DNA of 6,007 bases from Anaerolineaceae bacterium (lineage in GTDB: Bacteria; Chloroflexota; Anaerolineae; Anaerolineales; Anaerolineaceae). The translations under genes were made by a program, and so were the position numbers. The notes below the pieces were generated by a model that was not told where the DNA came from, did not search any database, and saw only the letters and a program-made list of their open reading frames with translations. This document shows positions 5,160 to 6,007 of the stretch, piece by piece. Numbering within the stretch: position 1 is the stretch's first letter; every line of letters begins with the position of its first letter. The DNA lies in the NCBI GenBank assembly GCA_014860845.1, contig JACZIY010000019.1:1-6007 (forward strand), read 5' to 3'.

Positions 5160-6007
5160 ATGAATTATTATAATTTATTAGGATTACCTTTTGATGCAAC
5201 ACAGGAAGAGATAAGGAAAGCTTATTTTGATTCTGCTAAAAAACATCATCCTGACCTCCACACATCGTTAAATTTACGAGAACGATTCATAGAAATTCAA
5301 AACGCATATGAAATCCTGAGTGACGAAGAAAAAAGAAAAGATTACAACAAACAATTAGAGAACCCACTAGAGCAAGACAAACCCATCCAGATAAATGCTT
5401 ACTATAGTAGATCAATAATTCCATTAATTTCAGAAACACAAGCTTTTTATTTATTATTAGATATCTTTTCCACTGAAACAGGGAAAGTAGAGAATCTTCC
5501 TAAGATTAATTTGTGTATTGTGCTTGATAGATCAACTTCTATGCAAGGGGAAATAATGGACAGGTTAAAAAAGGATATTATTAATCTTGTCCATGAGCTG
5601 AAGGATGAAGACATTATTTCAATTGTTACATTCAGTGATCGAGCAGAGACTTTATTATCACCTATTAAGATTAAAGATTTTGGCAATGAGGTTTCAAAAA
5701 TATATTCAATTTTCGCTTCCGGTTCAACTGAAATCCTAAAAGGTCTGGAAGAAGGTTTTTCTATCTTAAGAAATTTAGAAAATTCATCGCCAAAGTTGTT
5801 GTACCTAATTACAGATGGCCATACATATGGAGATGAAGAAAAATGTATTCAGATCGTTCAAGAAGCCGGAGATGAAGGAATTATTTTTCAAGCTGTAGGT
5901 GTTGGAAAAGATTGGAACGATGATTTTCTTGATAATTTATCAAGAATTTCTGGTGGTGAAACTCAATTTGTAACTTCATCTCAGGAACTGTATAATCTGT
6001 TAAAACA
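5160..6007 (+). CDS. J-domain/von Willebrand A fusion protein, 3' end outside the window
   Basis: The frame is open from ATG 5160 to the window edge: 282 full codons and no stop, so the gene is partial. Residues 1-63 form a J domain: YYNLLGLP, a basic helix II, the diagnostic HPD tripeptide (30-32) and a third helix ending NAYEILSDEEKRKDYN. J domains stimulate the ATPase of Hsp70 (DnaK). After a linker with a strand-like segment (about 79-106), a VWA domain starts near 116: DRSTSM (123-128) gives the DxSxS metal-site motif, with Thr190 in SGSTEI and Asp219 in LITDG completing a full MIDAS, so metal-dependent protein binding is likely. DnaJ zinc-finger and C-terminal substrate domains are not seen in the visible part. 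No Shine-Dalgarno precedes the ATG; the PP2C stop ends 4 nt upstream, so translational coupling is likely. Further domains may follow beyond the edge. Confidence 0.9.
   Translation, partial: MNYYNLLGLPFDATQEEIRKAYFDSAKKHHPDLHTSLNLRERFIEIQNAYEILSDEEKRKDYNKQLENPLEQDKPIQINAYYSRSIIPLISETQAFYLLLDIFSTETGKVENLPKINLCIVLDRSTSMQGEIMDRLKKDIINLVHELKDEDIISIVTFSDRAETLLSPIKIKDFGNEVSKIYSIFASGSTEILKGLEEGFSILRNLENSSPKLLYLITDGHTYGDEEKCIQIVQEAGDEGIIFQAVGVGKDWNDDFLDNLSRISGGETQFVTSSQELYNLLK

Noticed and set aside
5447..5686. 79-codon minus-strand frame
   Set aside because: Antisense to the VWA domain, whose motifs on the plus strand are clear; no start signals.

Overview
This AT-rich bacterial window is dominated by Ser/Thr phosphorylation signalling. 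The set of genes (Hanks-type kinases, one fused to a PQQ-type propeller, a PP2C phosphatase, a von Willebrand A protein, a membrane-anchored SH3b protein and a DUF971 protein) resembles what is commonly seen in Chloroflexota, particularly Anaerolineae-like genomes. That assignment is an inference from protein style; there is no rRNA or other phylogenetic marker here.

Layout. A minus-strand gene (18-1076) encodes a membrane-anchored Ser/Thr kinase with a C-terminal transmembrane helix and almost no extracellular part. It is read from a short divergent intergenic region (1077-1201) that also serves a plus-strand pair: a membrane-anchored SH3b protein (1202-1666) and a small DUF971 protein with two CxCxxC motifs (1677-2027). 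A 328-base gap (2028-2355) follows, with a plausible promoter near its right end. Next comes a tightly packed plus-strand operon: a kinase-propeller fusion (2356-4233, probably starting at a CTG codon), a PP2C-family phosphatase (4256-5155), and a J-domain/VWA fusion protein (from 5160), which is open at the right edge of the window.

How the genes may work together. The last three genes form a kinase, phosphatase and VWA set, the composition called a TerY-P triad in comparative genomics of tellurite-resistance-type systems. In this case the VWA protein carries an N-terminal J domain, so an Hsp70-type chaperone could be recruited to the phosphorylation circuit. The kinase carries an eight-repeat, apparently cytoplasmic propeller with almost perfect 40-residue periodicity. 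The kinase and phosphatase probably set the phosphorylation state of shared targets, while the VWA (metal-dependent adhesion site intact) and propeller act as protein-binding platforms. The divergent membrane kinase could feed into the same targets, but nothing in the sequence proves this.

No tRNA, rRNA, CRISPR array, insertion sequence or phage gene was seen.
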